A stretch of 64,000 bases of DNA, from assembly GCA_963780395.1 (NCBI GenBank), contig CAWABY010000003.1, positions 186,001-250,000 on the forward strand. Reading direction: 5' to 3'. The DNA is from VGBV01 sp963780395 (lineage in GTDB: Bacteria; Actinomycetota; Thermoleophilia; Solirubrobacterales; 70-9). The position numbers and the translations under genes were made by a program. The notes beneath the pieces were generated by a model that saw only the letters and a list, made by a program, of their open reading frames with translations, was not told where the DNA came from and did not search any database. Shown here piece after piece: positions 53,670 to 64,000 of the stretch (positions are counted from its first letter, which is position 1; each line of letters opens with the position of its first letter).

Positions 53670-54541
53670 TGGGCCTGACGCCGCGCGTGAGCGAGTGGCG
53701 GGACCGGGGCGAGACCGAGGAGGTCGCTGGTCACCGCATCCACGTCTTCCGACGAGACGGCACGGGGCCGCTGCTGCTCTTGCTGCACGGGTTCCCCTCG
53801 AGCTCCTACGACTGGCGGTTGTTGCTGGAGGAGCTGCCGGGCCGCGCGGCTCTGGCCTACGACTGCCTCGGCTTCGGGCTCTCCGAAAAGCCGCGCGACC
53901 ACACCTACACCCTGGCCGAGCAGGCCGACATCGCCGAGGCGCTGGTCGCCCGCCACGGCGACGGGGGGCCCGTATTCCTGGTCGGCCACGACATGGGCAC
54001 CTCGGTCGCGACCGAGCTGATGGCGCGCGACACCGACGGCACGGCCGAGATCGAACTGGTCGGGGGGATGTTGTTCAACGGCTCGATGATCCAGAGCGCC
54101 GCCAGCCCGACCCTGGCGCAGCGCCTGCTGCGCGGGCCCCTGGGCCCGGTGATGGCGCGGCTCTCGAGCGAGCGCGTCTTCCGCCAGCAGTTCGGGTCGA
54201 TCTTCTCGGCCGAGCACCCGCTCAGCGACGAGGAGGCCGCCGACCAGTGGAGCCTGGTCACGAACGAGGGCGGCGAGAGGCTGGGCCACCGGCTGATCTC
54301 CTACATGGACGAGCGCGAGCGGCACGCAGCGCGCTGGTACGGCGCGCTCCGTAACTGGCCAAAGCCCCTACACCTGGCCTGGGGGATGGCCGATCCGGTG
54401 GCGACCGAGAACGTGCTCAACGCCGTGCTGGAGCTGCGCCCGCAGGTGCAGCTGACCCGTTTCCCCGAGCTCGGCCACTACCCGCAGATCGAGGACCCGG
54501 CCCGCCTGGCGGCCGCGCTCACGGCCGCGATCGACGCCTGA
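53669..54541 (+). CDS. Alpha/beta hydrolase (haloalkane dehalogenase/epoxide hydrolase-like)
   Basis: The 290-residue hydrolase shows LLLLLHGFPSSSYDW, YDCLGFGLSEKPRDHTYT, the nucleophile in LVGHDMGTSVATELM and the His in FPELGHYPQIEDP. The Asp-type nucleophile and HGFP favour the dehalogenase/epoxide hydrolase group. It overlaps the dusB stop by one base (TGATG), so it is coupled to that housekeeping gene. Substrate unknown. Confidence 0.8.
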   Translation: MGLTPRVSEWRDRGETEEVAGHRIHVFRRDGTGPLLLLLHGFPSSSYDWRLLLEELPGRAALAYDCLGFGLSEKPRDHTYTLAEQADIAEALVARHGDGGPVFLVGHDMGTSVATELMARDTDGTAEIELVGGMLFNGSMIQSAASPTLAQRLLRGPLGPVMARLSSERVFRQQFGSIFSAEHPLSDEEAADQWSLVTNEGGERLGHRLISYMDERERHAARWYGALRNWPKPLHLAWGMADPVATENVLNAVLELRPQVQLTRFPELGHYPQIEDPARLAAALTAAIDA

Positions 54542-54718
54542 GCGATGCCTGAGCGACCCTCGCAGCGCCGATCACGGGCGCCGCTATAATGCCGCGCTCG
54601 CTCGACCCACGCGTTTCACACAAGCGTCGGCGCGGGCTCACTTTTCAGCCAGATAGCAGGGATTTTCTCGCACAGGTGGAACGAGAGTCCCCGCTCAGGA
54701 AGAGGAAGAGGTAAGGCG

Positions 54719-55195
54719 TTGCGCGAGACACTGATCACCGAAGAGGGACTCGAGAAGCTCAAGGGCGAGCTGCAGCACCTGGAGACCGATAAGCGGCGCG
54801 AAGTCGCCGATCGGATCAAGGAGGCCCGGGAGTTCGGGGACATCGCCGAGAACGCCGAGTACGACGACGCCAAGAACGAGCAGGCGATGCTGGAACAGCG
54901 CATCGCGCAGCTCCAGGACAAGCTGCGCCGCTCCACCGTGATCGACGAGAAGCACATCGACACCGAGACCGTCGGCGTGGGCGCGATCGTCCACGTCAAG
55001 GAGCAGAAGTCCGGCGGCAAGTCCCAGAAGTTCCGCCTCGTGGGAGCCGCCGAGGCGGACGGCAAGGAAAAGCTCTCGAACGAGTCGCCGATCGGCAAGG
55101 CCCTGATCGGCGCGAAGAAGAACGAGATCGTCACCGTCGAGACGCCGCGCGGCCCCAAGAAGAAGCTCAAGGTCACCAAGATCGAAGCCTCATAG
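54719..55195 (+). CDS. greA: Transcription elongation factor GreA
   Basis: GreA rescues backtracked RNA polymerase by stimulating transcript cleavage. The 158-residue protein has the coiled-coil N-terminal arm (ITEEGLEKLKGELQHLETDK), the acidic tip FGDIAENAEYDDAKNEQ, and the C-terminal FKBP-like domain ending with SPIGKALIGAKKNEIVTVETP. The TTG start is preceded by AGAGGTAAGG. It sits between dusB and lysS as in many actinobacteria. The 177 bases upstream contain no gene. Confidence 0.93.
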   Translation: MRETLITEEGLEKLKGELQHLETDKRREVADRIKEAREFGDIAENAEYDDAKNEQAMLEQRIAQLQDKLRRSTVIDEKHIDTETVGVGAIVHVKEQKSGGKSQKFRLVGAAEADGKEKLSNESPIGKALIGAKKNEIVTVETPRGPKKKLKVTKIEAS

Positions 55196-55246
55196 CGGCC
55201 GCCAGCGTCCCCGCCTGGTACGCGCGACTGACCTAGGGTTGCGGCG

Positions 55247-56728
55247 ATGGCCGACGAGCCCCAGGCCCGGGAACCCGAGCAGAGCGACCTGCTGGCCGAG
55301 CGGCGAGCCAAGCTCGAGCGCCTGCGCGAGGCTGGGGTGGAGCCGTTCCCGCACGGCTTCCCGGATCGCACCGAGATCGCGCTGGTACGCGAGCGGCATG
55401 CCGAGCTCGAGGCCGGCGCCGAGACCGAGGACCGGGTTCGAGTCGCCGGGCGGCTGACCGCCCGCCGTGGCCACGGCAAGGCCTCCTTCCTCGATCTGCG
55501 CGACGGGACCGACGAGATTCAGATCCAGGCGAGGCTGGACGAGCTGGGCGACGGCTATGAGGGGCTGCTGGCGCTCGACATCGGCGACATCGTCGGCATC
55601 GACGGGATCGTCTTCGCCAGCAAGCGCGGCGAGCTCAGCGTGCGGGCAGAATCCTGGCAGCTGCTCTCCAAGAGCCTGCGCCCGCCGCCCGAGAAGTTCC
55701 ACGGGCTGGAGGACGTCGAGACGCGCTACCGCAAGCGCGAGCTGGACCTGATCGCCAACGCCGAAACGCGCGACGTGTTCCTGAAGCGGGCGCGGACGAT
55801 CGCCGCGGTGCGGCGCTGGTTGGACGAGCGCGGCTTCGTCGAGGTGGAGACGCCGGTCCTGCAGCCCCTTTACGGCGGCGCCCTGGCGCGGCCGTTCACC
55901 ACCCACCACAACGCGCTCGATCGCGACCTCTACCTGCGCATCGCCACCGAGCTCTATTTGAAGCGGCTGATCGTCGGCGGCATCGACAAGGTCTACGAGC
56001 TGGGCAAGGACTTCCGCAACGAGGGCGTCTCGCACAAGCACAATCCCGAGTTCACGATGCTCGAGTGGTACGAGGCCTACGCCGACTACGAGGACACCGC
56101 TCGCGAGCTGGAGCAGCTGGTCGCCGACGTCGCCCAGCAGGTCCTGGGGACGACCAAGGTCGAGCGCGAGGGCGAGACGATCGATCTGGCGCCGCCCTGG
56201 AGGAGGGTCACCCTGCGAGACGCGATCCACGAGCACGCCGGCATCGACGTGATGGAGCACCCGAGCCGCGAGCAGCTCGCGGAGGCGATGAGCTCAGAGG
56301 CGAGCCCGGAGGAGGGCTGGGGCAAGCTGGTGGACGGCCTCCTCTCCAAGCGGGTCGAGCCGAACCTGATCCAGCCCACCTTCATCGTCGACTACCCGGT
56401 CGAGCTGTCCCCGTTCGCCAAGCGCCACCGCCGCGATCAGGGCCTGGTCGAGCGCTGGGAGGCCTTCGTCGGCGGCATCGAGATCTCGAACGCCTTCACC
56501 GAGCTCAACGACCCCGACGAGCAGCGCCGGCGGTTCGAGCAGCAGCGCGAGGAGATCGAGCGCGGCGACGAAGAGGCCCAGCCGTATGACGAGGCGTTCA
56601 TCGAGGCACTCGAGCACGGCATGCCGCCGACCGGGGGCGTCGGCCTGGGCATCGACCGCCTGGTGATGATCCTGACCGGAGCGCAGAGCCTGCGCGAGGT
56701 CGTGCTGTTCCCCGCGATGCGGAGCTAG
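55247..56728 (+). CDS. lysS: Lysyl-tRNA synthetase, class II
   Basis: The 493-residue synthetase has an N-terminal OB domain (DRVRVAGRLTARRGHGKASF and then LDLRDGTDEIQIQA) and a class II core with motif 1 near AVRRWLDERGFVEVETPVLQ, motif 2 KDFRNEGVSHKHNPEFTMLEWYEAY and motif 3 GVGLGIDRLVMILTG. It is full length. TAGGGT lies seven bases before the ATG. It closes one half of the housekeeping block before clpC. Confidence 0.95.
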   Translation: MADEPQAREPEQSDLLAERRAKLERLREAGVEPFPHGFPDRTEIALVRERHAELEAGAETEDRVRVAGRLTARRGHGKASFLDLRDGTDEIQIQARLDELGDGYEGLLALDIGDIVGIDGIVFASKRGELSVRAESWQLLSKSLRPPPEKFHGLEDVETRYRKRELDLIANAETRDVFLKRARTIAAVRRWLDERGFVEVETPVLQPLYGGALARPFTTHHNALDRDLYLRIATELYLKRLIVGGIDKVYELGKDFRNEGVSHKHNPEFTMLEWYEAYADYEDTARELEQLVADVAQQVLGTTKVEREGETIDLAPPWRRVTLRDAIHEHAGIDVMEHPSREQLAEAMSSEASPEEGWGKLVDGLLSKRVEPNLIQPTFIVDYPVELSPFAKRHRRDQGLVERWEAFVGGIEISNAFTELNDPDEQRRRFEQQREEIERGDEEAQPYDEAFIEALEHGMPPTGGVGLGIDRLVMILTGAQSLREVVLFPAMRS

Positions 56729-56730
56729 CG

Positions 56731-57384
56731 CTAGGCCGCTTCGTCGTCCGAGTCCTTGTCGGACTCGTCGTCGTCCGCTTCGTCGTCCTCGCCGGCGGAG
56801 TCCTCCGGCTGCTCATCCTCGGCCTCGTCCCCCTCATCCGCATCGTCCGCCTCGTTCTCCGACGGCTTCCTGATCCTCAGCGCCCTCGTCCTCGGACTCC
56901 TCCGCCTTCACTGCCGCAGTTTCAGTCTCCCGCCAGCGGCCCCCGCCAGTGCAGGCTCGCCTTCGCCGGACATCCGCCGGATCAGGACCGCGGCGACCAC
57001 GAACGGCGCGGCGATCAAGGCCAGCGCCGCGATCACGGCCGGCCAGCTGATCAGCACCCCGAGGCCGGCGGCCGACCCGTTCTCGCTCCAGACGTAGACC
57101 GTCCAGGCGATCCAAGTGACCAGCAGCAGTCCTCCCAGGACGATCGCCGCGACGGACCAGCCATTTGCCTTCGCGCGCTGCCACAGCGAGGCGCCGCCGC
57201 TGCGGTCGGCCGCGCCCGCGACGGCGTCGCGGACCCCGACCGTGGCGTCGGACCCGCTGGCTCTCGCCTTGCCGAAGGCGCCTCCGATCCCGCCCGTGAC
57301 CCAGCCTGCCGTGCGCTTGGTCCCGTCGCGCGACTTGCGCCACGCCGAGCCCACGCCCTCGCGCGTCTTCTGCAGCGGATTCAC
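56731..57384 (-). pseudogene. Membrane protein with acidic tail, frame broken twice
   Basis: The start GTG at 57384 is preceded by TAGCTT at seven bases. The N-terminal 60 residues are basic and soluble (TREGVGSAWRKSRDGTKRTA), then come two transmembrane helices (VAAIVLGGLLLVTWIAWTVYVW and AVIAALALIAAPFVVAAVLI). A strongly acidic tail follows, but in other frames: first ETEAAVKAEESEDEGAEDQE-like sequence after a five-C run on the plus strand (56940-56944), then DADEGDEAEDEQPED after a second shift near 56856-56862, to a TAG at 56731. Each shift is one base. The corrected protein is about 218 residues; its function is unknown. Confidence 0.6.
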
Positions 57385-57512
57385 GCCCGGCAAGCTAGCG
57401 GGATCGACCCCGGGTGCGCCGTGGCTCCGGGGTCACCGCAGGTGATTCCCGGAGATTGCAGGGAGTTATGACGAGCGGCCGGTGACCCCTCAGGGGGACG
57501 AAAGGCCGCGGC

Positions 57513-57518
57513 TATACT
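57513..57518 (+). promoter_or_regulatory. -10 box of the clpC promoter
   Basis: TATACT stands 170 bases before clpC in otherwise GC-rich DNA. No convincing -35 element is seen 16-18 bases before it. Transcription from here would leave a leader of about 160 bases. Confidence 0.45.
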
Positions 57519-57548
57519 GGGCGTCTCGCCGTCCCCGAAAGAACCGGA

Positions 57549-57673
57549 GGTCAGATCAACCATCGGCAGCCAGGAGCCGATACCGATAGGACCACCGGTC
57601 AAGGCCGTGTTCCGTGAGGTGATTACCGAGCGGAGGTCCCGAAACCTAGGACAGCCGATTCGGTTGATAGACC
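57549..57673 (+). promoter_or_regulatory. Closed structured leader domain before clpC
   Basis: The ends of this segment pair: GGTC-ag-ATCAACC (57549-57561) with GGTTGAT-a-GACC (57662-57673), 11 pairs in all. Directly inside is a perfect ATCGGC/GCCGAT hairpin (57562-57581), and further on GTCC pairs with GGAC (57637-57652). The segment is bounded by a -10 box upstream and the clpC start 15 bases downstream. I know no riboswitch of this shape before clpC; it could regulate this stress chaperone at RNA level (inference). Confidence 0.5.
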
Positions 57674-57687
57674 AGAGGTAGGCACAG

Positions 57688-60266
<2,579 letters not shown>

Positions 60267-60270
<4 letters not shown>

Positions 60271-60677
60271 CCCTGGCGGTCAGGGCCGGCGCGCTCGAGG
60301 TCGATCCGGATCAGGACGCGGCGCTCACGCTCCATTCGCGCCCGGTAGTCGTCCCAATCGGGATTCTCGTCGGGGAACCGCTTGTAGTAGTCGATCAGCG
60401 GCTCCATCGCGTCGGGTAGCGACAGCACCTCGGCAACGCCTTCGGTGAACAGCCAAGCTCCGAAGAAGCGATCGTTGAAGACGCACACCTGTGCCCGAGG
60501 ATCGCGACGAAGGTTGCGGACCTTGTAGGCCGGCTCCCTGCTGGAGATGATCGCCCGCCCCTCCGCGTCCACGTTGACCAGCACGGGGCTCTGCTGTATC
60601 CCGTCGTCCGCGCGCCGGGTTGCGAGCACGCCGTGATGGTTCTCCCGGATGAAGGCGCGCGCCTCGTCGAGGTCCAC
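60267..60677 (-). CDS. PPOX-class split-barrel oxidoreductase (F420/FMN-type)
   Basis: The 136-residue protein matches the pyridoxamine-phosphate-oxidase-like split barrel: EARAFIRENHHGVLATRRADDGIQQSPVLVNVD, SREPAYKVRNLRRDPRAQVCVF and the C-terminal RVLIRIDLERAG. In actinobacteria many of these small proteins use coenzyme F420 (family knowledge), but FMN or heme binding cannot be excluded. It starts at GTG and is convergent with clpC, sharing CTAG at the stops. Confidence 0.82.
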
Positions 60678-60695
60678 GCCCTGGAACTCTAGTTC

Positions 60696-62513
60696 TCAGC
60701 CGCCGGAACGCTCGGCGATCACTGCCTCGGCGGCGTCGACCGCCTGATTCAGCTGCTCCTCGACCAGGTCGAGGCCCGAATCCCAGAAGCCGGGGTCGGT
60801 GAGGTCGACGCCGACGATCTTGCCCAGCTCCTCGGGTGAGCGCGAGCCCCCCGCCGCCAGAAGCTCCAGGTAGCTCGGCACCATCTCGTCGCCGCGCTCG
60901 GTGTAGAGCTTGTAGACCGACAGCGCCAGCAGCTGGCCGTAGGCGTAGGCGTAGACGTAGCCCGGAGAGGCGATGAAGTGGGGGACGTAGGACCACCAGC
61001 CGCGGTAGCCCTCGGTGATCTCGACCGAGTCGCCCAGCAGCTCGGCCTGGGTCTCGGTCCAGAGCTCGTTGATGCGCTCGACGGCGAGCTCGCCCTCGTC
61101 GCGGCGCGAGGTGTGAACCCGGTCCTCGAACTGGTTCATCGCGATCTGACGGAAGACGGTCGCGATCTGGCCCTCGACCGCTTCGGCCAGCAACCCCAGT
61201 CGCGATCCGGGGTCGTCGGCGTTCGCGAGCAGGCGGCCGAAGACGATCTCCTCGGCGAACACCGAGGCCGTCTCGGCCACCGTCAGCGGGGTGTCCTGGT
61301 GGAAGACGCCCTGCTCGCGCGCCAGCGTCTGGTGCAGGCCGTGGCCGAGCTCGTGGGCCAGGGTGAGCACGTCGCGGCGGCGGTCGGTGTAGTTGAGCAT
61401 CACATAGGGGTGGACCGAGGGGACGGTGGACGCGCTGAAGGCGCCGCCGCGCTTCACCTGGGTGGGGGGCGCGTCGATCCAGCGCTCGTCGAAGAAGCGC
61501 CGCGCGATCTCCCCGGCGCGATCGGAGAACGACTCGAACGAGGCCAGCACCAGCTCCTGGCCCTGCTCCCACGGAATCTTCTCGTCGTCGCTCGTGACCG
61601 CCGCCATGCGGTCGTAGTCGGCGAGCTGGTCGAGGCCGAGCAGCCGCGCCTTGGTCTCGTACCAGCGACGGGCCAGCCCGTAGCGAGACTTGACCGCCTC
61701 GACGAGCGCCTGCACCGACTCGTCCGACGCCTCGTTCGAGAGGTTGCGCGACGCGAGCCAATGGGGGTAGTGGCGCAGGCGATCCTTGATCGCCTTGTCC
61801 TGCAGCAGCGTGTTGAAGACGTAGGCCCGGGTGCGCAGCCCCGGCTGCAGCGCCTCGGTTACGGCCTCGGCCGTCTTCTTGCGCTGCTCGCGGTCTGGGT
61901 TGAACAGACCGGAGAGGGCGACGTCGAGCGGCGCCGGCTCCGGCTCGCCTTCGAGGTCCACCTTGATCGCGGAGGTGAGCTCGTCGAACAGTCGCGTCCA
62001 GGCTCCGCGCCCGGTCACGCCCAGCTCGGTCGAGATCGTCTCCTCGGGCTTCGACAACAGATGGGGGCGGTAGCGACGCTCCATGCGCAGGTAGTGCGCG
62101 GCGAACTCGAGCCCCGGCGTCGAGAGCAGCTGCTCGGCGCGGTCGTCGTCCACCTCCACCCACTCGAGCTCGAAGAAGAGGAGCTTGGTCTGGATCGCGG
62201 TGGCCCGCTCGCTCACCATCTGCACCAGGGCGCCGTTGGCCGGGTCCTCGGTGTCGGCGGCGAAGCGCAGGTGGGCGAAGTTGGCGGCCCTGCCGGCCAG
62301 CTCCGAGATCGCCGCCAGCTCCTCCATCGCCTCGCGCAGCCCATCGCCGTCGAGCTCGGCGACCTTGCCCTCGTGCCTCTCGGCGAACCCGGCCGCCCGC
62401 TCGTCGGCGCGCTCGAGCAGCGCGGCGACCGTCGCCTCGTCGTCGCCGGCCCCGGCCTCATCGACGTCGAGCAGGTGGCTCAGGTCCCAGGTGACCGCCT
62501 CGAGGGCGCTCAT
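60696..62513 (-). CDS. pepF: Oligoendopeptidase F (M3 family)
   Basis: A 605-residue zinc metallopeptidase that degrades short peptides inside the cell. The zinc motif is HELGH (387-391) within LTLAHELGHGLHQTLAREQG, and the third ligand region follows in TASVFAEEIVFGRLL. N-terminal helices such as WDLSHLLDVDEAGAGDDEAT and the TPSVHPYVMLNYT-type segment fit the PepF branch. I chose the ATG at 62513, which overlaps the stop of the DUF3817 gene by one base, so the two are coupled. Confidence 0.9.
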   Translation of the reverse strand: MSALEAVTWDLSHLLDVDEAGAGDDEATVAALLERADERAAGFAERHEGKVAELDGDGLREAMEELAAISELAGRAANFAHLRFAADTEDPANGALVQMVSERATAIQTKLLFFELEWVEVDDDRAEQLLSTPGLEFAAHYLRMERRYRPHLLSKPEETISTELGVTGRGAWTRLFDELTSAIKVDLEGEPEPAPLDVALSGLFNPDREQRKKTAEAVTEALQPGLRTRAYVFNTLLQDKAIKDRLRHYPHWLASRNLSNEASDESVQALVEAVKSRYGLARRWYETKARLLGLDQLADYDRMAAVTSDDEKIPWEQGQELVLASFESFSDRAGEIARRFFDERWIDAPPTQVKRGGAFSASTVPSVHPYVMLNYTDRRRDVLTLAHELGHGLHQTLAREQGVFHQDTPLTVAETASVFAEEIVFGRLLANADDPGSRLGLLAEAVEGQIATVFRQIAMNQFEDRVHTSRRDEGELAVERINELWTETQAELLGDSVEITEGYRGWWSYVPHFIASPGYVYAYAYGQLLALSVYKLYTERGDEMVPSYLELLAAGGSRSPEELGKIVGVDLTDPGFWDSGLDLVEEQLNQAVDAAEAVIAERSGG

Positions 62514-62860
62514 CAGCCGGCTTCGCCGAGCGGCTCGGCCTGCAGCTTGCGGCGCAGCACGTAGTCGCCGATCAGCGATCCCGGCGGCCCAAGCGTGACC
62601 ACTACCAGCGCGGGGAACCACCAGTCCCAGCGGTTCTCGAGCGAGCCGATGCCGCACAGGGCCAAGAGCGCCAGGTAGCCGCCGCCGTGGATGGGGCCCA
62701 GGATGTGGACGAGGCTGTCGCGGTCGCCGAGCGATGCCCACAGCAGCACCGCCAGCAGCACGGCGTCGGCGATCGCCACGATTGCGATCACGTTCAGCCG
62801 CCGCAGCGTCGTCGCCCTCTCGCTCGGATCGCTGTTGATGGGTCCTGGGTCGAGCGCCAA
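62513..62860 (-). CDS. DUF3817 family membrane protein
   Basis: A 115-residue protein with three membrane segments (VIAIVAIADAVLLAVLLWAS, HILGPIHGGGYLALLALCG, WWFPALVVVTLGPPGSLIGD). It has the HGGGYLALL and GPPGSLIGDY features of DUF3817. Function is unknown. It starts at TTG and is coupled by a one-base overlap to pepF downstream. It diverges from the aldo/keto reductase-like gene. Confidence 0.72.
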   Translation of the reverse strand: MALDPGPINSDPSERATTLRRLNVIAIVAIADAVLLAVLLWASLGDRDSLVHILGPIHGGGYLALLALCGIGSLENRWDWWFPALVVVTLGPPGSLIGDYVLRRKLQAEPLGEAG

Positions 62861-62915
62861 GTCCGGGGCAAGCTAGCAAGGTGGCCGCTTCGCCCTCGTC
62901 GCTAGCTTTGTGTGC

Positions 62916-64000
62916 GTGAAGGCACCGGGCAGAGCGGCGATCGGGACTTGGAGCGGCGGGCGCTTCCTGCACTTCGGCGAGGCGGTGGACGAGGACCGCC
63001 TGGTCTCGCTGCTGCGGCCGGGGGAAGGCATCGAGACCGTCCTCAGCGCCGACGCCTATGGCCAAGGCGAGGCCGACGAGGTGCTGGGCCGGGCCCTTGA
63101 TGGGGTCGCCAGGAACGACTACTGCCTGGTGGGGGCGGTCGGTCACGACTTCTACGAGGGAGAGCGCGACGGGCCCCGCGGCTTCCCCCGCTTCACCGAC
63201 CCCGGGCTGCGCGGACCCGACCAGTACGCCTCCTACCTGCGGATGGCGGCCGAGCGCAGCCTGCGGCGGCTGGGCCAGGACGACTTCGACCTGCTGCTGC
63301 TGCACAACCCCGACCGCACCGGGTACGAGAGCGAGGTCGTCTGGGACGGGATGGAGGGGCTGCGCGAGGCCGGGCTGACCGCGCAGATCGGCGTGGCGCC
63401 GGGTCCGGCCAACGGCTTCACGCTGGACCTGATCCGCTGCCTGGAGCGCTTCGGCGAGCGCATCGACTGGGCGATGGTCATCCTCAACCCGCTGGAGCCG
63501 TGGCCGGGCGAGCTGGTGCTCGAGGCCGCGGCCCGCGAGGACGTCGGCGTGATCACCCGGGTGGTGGACTACGGGGGGCTCTTCTGGGACGACCTCCTAC
63601 CCGGCGCCGAGCTGGAACGCGGCGACCATCGCTCCTTTCGCCCCGAGGGCTGGATCGAGCGCGGCCGGGACAGACTCGAGCGCCTGCGCCCGATCGCCGA
63701 GGCCGCCGGGCTGACGCCGATGCAGCTCGCCTGCCAGTGGAACCTGGGCCACGACGCGGTCGAGTGCGTGGTGCCGACCCTGATTCAGGAGGCCGGGGCC
63801 GGGGCGCGACCGATCGAGGAGAAGCGCACCGAGCTGGCCTCGCTGCCGGCCGAGCAGCGGCTCACCGCGGCGCAGCTGGACGAGATCCGCGCTATCGGCG
63901 ACAACACGGGGTCGATGGACTTGAAGGGCGCCAGCCCGGATCACGAAGGCGAAGAGCGCCCCGATCGCTGGGGCATTGCGCCTGAGTTGGAGGCGGCCGC
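62916..64000 (+). CDS. Aldo/keto reductase-like protein, cut by the window end
   Basis: 361 codons are open to the window edge, so the C-terminus is missing or very close. The TIM-barrel order is that of the family: IETVLSADAYGQGEADEVLGRALDG, FDLLLLHNPDRTGYE, GLREAGLTAQIGVAP and a C-terminal PMQLACQWNLGHDAVECVVPT. The catalytic tetrad is incomplete: the usual D-T-A-x-x-Y-G has Leu for Asp, and the usual T-K-V segment reads VGAVG, lacking the Lys. The Tyr and the His (LHNPD) remain. It may have lost reductase activity. The GTG start has TAGCTT seven bases upstream. Confidence 0.75.
   Translation, partial: MKAPGRAAIGTWSGGRFLHFGEAVDEDRLVSLLRPGEGIETVLSADAYGQGEADEVLGRALDGVARNDYCLVGAVGHDFYEGERDGPRGFPRFTDPGLRGPDQYASYLRMAAERSLRRLGQDDFDLLLLHNPDRTGYESEVVWDGMEGLREAGLTAQIGVAPGPANGFTLDLIRCLERFGERIDWAMVILNPLEPWPGELVLEAAAREDVGVITRVVDYGGLFWDDLLPGAELERGDHRSFRPEGWIERGRDRLERLRPIAEAAGLTPMQLACQWNLGHDAVECVVPTLIQEAGAGARPIEEKRTELASLPAEQRLTAAQLDEIRAIGDNTGSMDLKGASPDHEGEERPDRWGIAPELEAA

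Noticed and set aside
57450..57687. CtsR or ClgR operator before clpC
   Set aside because: Only a single GGTCAA half-site (57597-57602) is seen. The tandem heptamer of CtsR and the ClgR palindrome are absent.

Overview
The window is about 64 kb of very GC-rich DNA from an actinobacterium, most likely of class Thermoleophilia (Solirubrobacterales-like). The basis is inference from gene content: an actinobacterial-type integration host factor, an F420/FMN split-barrel protein, type III pantothenate kinase, ClpC, many lineage-typical secreted proteins that start with a Y(A/T)NV..LGGGTAAVA segment, and widespread leaderless-type promoters (TAnnnT followed 6-7 bases later by the start codon). I see no rRNA, tRNA, insertion sequence, prophage or CRISPR array; it reads as ordinary chromosome.

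Layout. 1-4.9 kb: a membrane protein, mIHF, an alpha-oxoamine synthase resembling serine palmitoyltransferase divergent from a YghO-type GNAT protein (a possible sphingolipid pair), and an AlkA-like DNA glycosylase. 4.9-7.6 kb: a complete ABC importer of the ThiXYZ type behind a clear TPP riboswitch. 7.6-16.4 kb: a MoxR/VWA pair, PPK2, and a run of small minus-strand genes (EVE, DUF2203, SRPBCC) with a giant cyclase-AAA-TPR regulator. 16.4-22.4 kb: a lipoprotein, two tandem Ca2+/cation exchangers, an ArsR-SRPBCC pair with a visible promoter/operator, and a frameshifted arginase-like gene. 22.4-28.9 kb: fatty-acid oxidation (acyl-CoA dehydrogenase and a 3-hydroxyacyl-CoA dehydrogenase/enoyl-CoA hydratase fusion), PadR, GNATs and a sirtuin. 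28.9-40 kb: cell-surface genes (two RTX-like paralogues, a three-domain wall hydrolase, a CAP protein), phasin-like coiled-coil proteins, an SCP2-like protein and a MerR-cyclase fusion with a structured leader.

40.2-60.3 kb is the conserved actinobacterial housekeeping block tilS-hpt-ftsH-folP-folB-folK-coaX-dusB-greA-lysS-clpC. It lacks folE at its usual place and is interrupted by secreted proteins, an agmatinase-like hydrolase, two alpha/beta hydrolases and a metallo-beta-lactamase-fold gene. 60.3-64 kb: PPOX protein, oligoendopeptidase F, DUF3817 and a truncated aldo/keto reductase-like gene.

Six genes carry one-base shifts, often in G/C runs (arginase-like, a small membrane protein, a GNAT, folP, an MBL-fold gene and an acidic-tailed membrane protein). 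Because conserved reading continues across each, and folP is a core gene, sequencing or assembly error is a better explanation than true decay. Five convergent gene pairs end on a shared CTAG or TTAG.
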